A stretch of 64,000 bases of DNA from Diorhabda sublineata (taxonomy: Eukaryota; Arthropoda; Insecta; Coleoptera; Chrysomelidae). Positions 60,297-64,000 of this stretch are shown one piece after another; within the stretch, counting starts at the first letter, position 1; each line of letters starts with the position of its first letter. The DNA lies in NCBI RefSeq assembly GCF_026230105.1, contig NC_079478.1, forward strand, positions 34,673,653 through 34,737,652, in the 5' to 3' direction. Both the position numbers and the translations under genes were made by a program. A model generated the notes under the pieces. The model saw only the letters and a program-made list of their open reading frames with translations, was not told where the DNA came from and did no database searches.

Positions 60297-62420
60297 ATGA
60301 ATCCAAAAGTTTTTTCAAACGTTTAGAACCTTGTTTACATCATACAGTTGCTTGGATTGCTACGTTAGACAAAAAAAAATGGTGAAAAGACTAACGTCAA
60401 AACAGTCTTCCTCGATTCTTCATTTCCTTTGCTACTTTTAATGATTCCAAAAGTTTTTTCAAACGTTTAGAGCCTTGTTTTGACCATACAGTTGCATGGA
60501 TTGCTATTTTGGACAAAAAAATGGTAAAACATTTGAAAGAACTAACGTTAAAACGATCTTTCTCGATTCTTTACTTCTATGACTGCTTTTAATGAACCCG
60601 GAAACGTTTTGAAACGTTTAGTATCTTACTTAGACCACACAGTTGCATAGATTGCTATTTAAGCTTAAAAACTAGTAAAACATGTAAAAGGACTAATGTC
60701 AAAACTATCTTGCTCGATTCTTCATTTCCTTGTCTGCTTTTAATGATTCCAAAAGCTTTTTCAAACGTTTAGAACCTTGCTAGGACCATACAGTTACATG
60801 AGTTGCAACTATAGCTGAGAAAATGGCAAAACATTCAAAAATATTAACATCAAAACGGTCTTGCAGTATTCTATATCCCGTTAGATAATTTTAATGACAC
60901 CAAAAGAATGAAATAGTGTTTCCAGTAAGGAAAGGATAAAAAATAGCGTTTCCATTCTCTTTATATACTTTTTATAATTAAAATACAAATAGAATAAAAA
61001 TTGATGAATTGGAATCGAGTTTAAAAATATTGAATCGAAAAGAAACACTGGTTGACATTAGTCTTAATAAATGTTTTGCCACTTTTCTTTTGCTTGTGAA
61101 AATAGGAGGAATGCAGTTCCTATTAGAATCTACAGTGAAATATTTTTTTATTTATTTTCTATTGAAACATATAAGATTACCACCAGCTTGCTTCATATAG
61201 AGGTGGATTAAGGATCTTTTGAAACATCATTGAATTGGAATTTAGGATATTTTATATGAAAATATTTTTAGTTTTAGAGAAGATGCAGAAGTAGATGTAA
61301 AAAATGAAAAAATCAAACCTAAAAAAATGTACAAGGGACATTTTGAATTCCAACTCCCAAAATCTAAATAGTTCTACCATCCTTAGTAGTACCACCTGAT
61401 TAAAGAAGATCGAAAAAAATATTCAAATCACCTTCGAAAAATTACAGCTACAATGTAGTGAGCTCAGTAAACAGTTTATTTAAATTTTTGATTATTTATC
61501 CGTGAAGTTAACCTTGACAGTGAACCCAGTTATTTTAGACCAACAATACCATAATATTTACTAATGTGTTTATATTTTATGGACATTGGCGTAGACCCCG
61601 TTGAAATTTCAAGAGTTATAAAACTGAACATGACAATATTTTTGTTAATATAAAATAAAATAACCTAAAATCCAATTTGATAATTGGGTAACGGTTCAAA
61701 ACGTCTTTAGTCCACTTCTATATGAAGCAAAATGTCTCACAGAACCTGCTCACTTTCTGATGTCTCTTGTCCTTTAGAACGTAAATGAAAAACATTTTGG
61801 TTCTTTAAATTAAAGAGTTACATGGATTGATACTCCAAAATGTTTTTAGTCCACCTCTATACAAAGCAAAATTGTGGTTATCCCTTGAAACTTTGCTCAC
61901 TTTCTGATTTCCAAAAATCTCTTGTTCTTTAGAAAGTAGATAAAAAAATATATATATTCTGATTCCTTAGATCATAAAGTTACATAGACTGATTCTCCTA
62001 ATTTCCCTATCAAAAAGATAATGGTAAAACATCTATTAGGACTAACGTTAATCAATGGGGATTTTCGAATCGCTTTATCAAAAGAAATCGAATTTCTGAA
62101 AAGCGATTCCTTTCATATTTTCTTATGAAGTAATAATCAAAAAGAATAGAAATTATTCCCGTTTCTTGGAAAATAATTAAAATCCTTTCAAAATCTTTTG
62201 AAAGAATTGATAAATGGATTATACAGACATGCAAATTAATTTTGTCGTTAGTTCTTTTAAATGCTTTACCATTTTTTTGTCCAAAATAGCAATACATGCA
62301 ACTGTATGGTCTAAACAAGGTTCTAGACGTTTGAAAAAACTTTTAAATCCATTAAAAGCAACGAAGGAAATGAAGAATTGAGCAAAAACGTTTTGACGTT
62401 AGTCCTTTAGTTTCTCAGAT
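60297..62420. repeat. Composite repeat with tandem copies and inverted ends
   Basis: Four diverged copies of a unit of about 130-145 bp (phrases CAAAAGTTTTTTCAAACGTT, CATACAGTTGCATGGATTGC and TTCTTCATTTCCTT) lie at 60297-60920. A related copy appears inverted at 62220-62420 (GCAACTGTATGGTCTAAACA, then CGTTTGAAAAAACTTTTAAA). Between them a second unit of about 175 bp (CTTTAGTCCAC / TTTTTAGTCCACCTCTATAC) is repeated at 61710 and 61845, and its reverse complement occurs near 61180-61220. No coding domain. Confidence 0.7.
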
Positions 62421-63305
62421 GTTCTCAACTATCAATTTTTTATTAATATCGTTTTATCCTCTTTCCTTATGTATTTTACCTCACAATATTAATAAGTTTC
62501 TATATTCCTATATATTTTTTGGAATCTTTACCCCCTCTTCCAATTCATTAATCCTTATTTTTCTCTATTTTTTGTAGCGCCTTTTCACTTCTTTCCTAAG
62601 TCATTAAAACAATGATTCTGCTTGTTCTAAAATATTAATTTCGTTTTATTCTATTTCCTCAAGTATTTCACTTTTCAATTTAAATGTTGTTGCATTTTCT
62701 TTCAATTATCACCTGAATTCTTTTCATAATTTTTCTTTGGTCTCTTTCCTGCTACTTCTAATTCTTTTATGTACATTTCTACTTATATTTTTTAGAATAT
62801 TTCCTTTCTTCTACTTTGCAGTGCTCTTTTGATTTCTTCATTTAATCTGTTATTGAAATATTGATTCAATTTTGTTCTTTTATTAACAAACCTTCATTTT
62901 CAATCAATATAACTCTCTTTATATTTTCCACTTTACAATATTATTTTGCATTTCCTTGTCTTTTTTCTTACAATTTTCTTCTGTTATTTAATTTTTTTAC
63001 TGCCTCTTCCAATCCTTATATTTATTCCTTCTCCCATTTTCCTATATTTATTCCATTTTATTCCTTATTTATAAATATCGTTGTATCCTCTTTCCTTGTC
63101 TTCCATCTTAAATTATATTTTTCTTTTCCTTCCTATTCAATTGCTATTCTATCTTCCACTTTCCAGTATGTTCTACACCTTTAACAATTAATGGTTCTAA
63201 TGTCCAACTAAGAATATAAAAGAAATAATGGATACATCAAATAAAAATTTGAAAAAATGATTCTATATTATCAAAACACAAAACATAAAGAGGAAATTAA
63301 TTAAA
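62421..63305. other. Pyrimidine-skewed gap downstream of Uba2
   Basis: Strong T/C skew on the + strand (A/G on the - strand) with many TTTCCTT and CTTTTC phrases; looks like degenerate simple sequence. The 107-codon + frame at 62861-63184 is a low-complexity Phe/Ser/Leu product of this skew, not a gene. It may contain the Uba2 3' UTR. Confidence 0.5.
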
Positions 63306-63309
63306 ATCT

Positions 63310-64000
63310 CTAGGCTTCTACGATTGATATATCATCATCCTCATCTGGAGGGTTGAGTTTTCTTCGTTTTGACGAACCTTCTTGGGGATCCTCATCTACA
63401 ATCATTAGATCATCTTCATCGCTCTCAGCTTCTTTCTTATCGTCACCATTTTTCTCACCAGCTGCATCACCTATTAAAAATTATAATATTACCAATATAT
63501 ATAGTATTTTATGAGGGATTTAAAAATTATATAGTATTAGCATAAATATATGATTTAATTGAGGATCATTTAAACTACTATGAAATTTTGTTTAAAAATT
63601 GTAAATCACTAATTATATAATTGAACAAGGGATCACTTGAACTACTATCTAAGTGAAAATATATTTTTTTGAGAAAAAAAAATCATATTATGTTACCATT
63701 TTCTTTGGCTTTCAATTCATCTGGATTAGCGACGACTTTATAAGGTGGATCATCTTTTTCTTTAGCTTCATAATGGTTAACAGCAACCGTTAGTTCGTAA
63801 TTCTGTAGAAAATCATCACATTTCAAGATGCTACCATCAACGATTCCAATTTCCTTAAGTTTTTTATCGTTATTCACCTAATTAATAAATATATATAAAT
63901 CAATTAATGCCCAAATGATATTGAAATAAAACCAAATCTCACCTCAGTTTCTCCTTCTTCCGAAGATATAACCACGGTTCCTTTACCGTCTAAAACAGCG
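63310..64000 (-). CDS. Uba2: SUMO-activating enzyme subunit 2 (Uba2/SAE2), C-terminal part
   Basis: Three exons on the - strand: 64000-63943 (runs off the window edge), 63877-63697 and 63470-63310 (TAG), all phases consistent. The product begins AVLDGKGTVVISSEEGETE, continues NNDKKLKEIGIVDGSILKCDDFLQNYELTV, and ends in an acidic and basic tail (ESDEDDLMIVDED, SKRRKLNPPDEDDD). This is the ubiquitin-like fold domain of Uba2 plus the C-terminal extension with a nuclear-localisation-type KRRK. SSEEGETE and DDFLQ are shared with human UBA2. Uba2 with Aos1 adenylates SUMO and passes it to Ubc9; the adenylation and catalytic-Cys domains lie beyond the window. Confidence 0.94.

Noticed and set aside
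62861..63184. 107-codon Phe/Ser-rich + strand frame
   Set aside because: Lies in a long T/C-skewed stretch; composition alone explains the open frame, and no domain is seen.

Overview
This is a 64-kb piece of an AT-rich, repeat-laden, intron-rich nuclear genome from an insect. Evidence: genes with GT-AG introns, a Pipe-type sulfotransferase (an arthropod form of the 2-O-sulfotransferases), and mariner-like and non-LTR remnants of insect type. A beetle is my best guess from the overall look, but nothing in the window proves the order. No bacterial operon, CRISPR array, rRNA or convincing tRNA was seen.

Four protein-coding genes can be rebuilt exon by exon, with every splice phase agreeing. 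(1) A Pipe-like heparan-sulfate-type 2-O-sulfotransferase on the + strand has coding exons from 2132 to 21850; its extreme N-terminus lies upstream of the recognised exons. (2) A complete 17-exon KIF4/Klp3A-type chromokinesin of 1040 residues lies on the - strand (18643 down to 8555), wholly inside the 17.8-kb first recognised intron of gene 1. (3) A protein phosphatase 1 glycogen-targeting regulatory subunit (RVxF motif plus CBM21 domain, 504 residues) lies on the - strand (46077 down to 41611); its non-coding 5' exons probably lie near 58.0 and 59.5 kb. (4) The C-terminal part of SUMO-activating enzyme subunit Uba2 lies on the - strand and runs off the right edge (63310 to 64000).

The rest is mostly repeats. 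Tandem arrays of at least seven unrelated families occupy roughly a fifth of the window: 155-bp units at 1-780; 40-bp units grouped into 202-bp units at 24.2-27.6 kb; 427-bp units at 29.4-31.6 kb; a 38-bp minisatellite at 35.8-36.3 kb; 166/167-bp units at 38.8-41.5 kb; a second, unrelated 155-bp satellite with an 8-monomer higher-order repeat at 48.3-51.6 kb; and 185-bp units at 53.4-54.2 kb. Decayed mobile elements lie between them: non-LTR reverse-transcriptase fragments, two Tc1/mariner-superfamily pseudogenes, a decayed multi-copy transposon-like gene inside an intron of gene 3, and several foldback or MITE-like inverted repeats.

The genes are functionally unrelated to one another (Golgi sulfation, mitotic motor, glycogen metabolism, SUMO conjugation). 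The most unusual points are the nested antisense chromokinesin, the 8-monomer higher-order satellite, the inverted pair of tandem-repeat-bearing elements in the sulfotransferase locus, the stop codon of gene 3 that overlaps a near-perfect splice donor, and the satellite array that begins about 150 bp downstream of that stop. I found no clear previously undescribed functional system.
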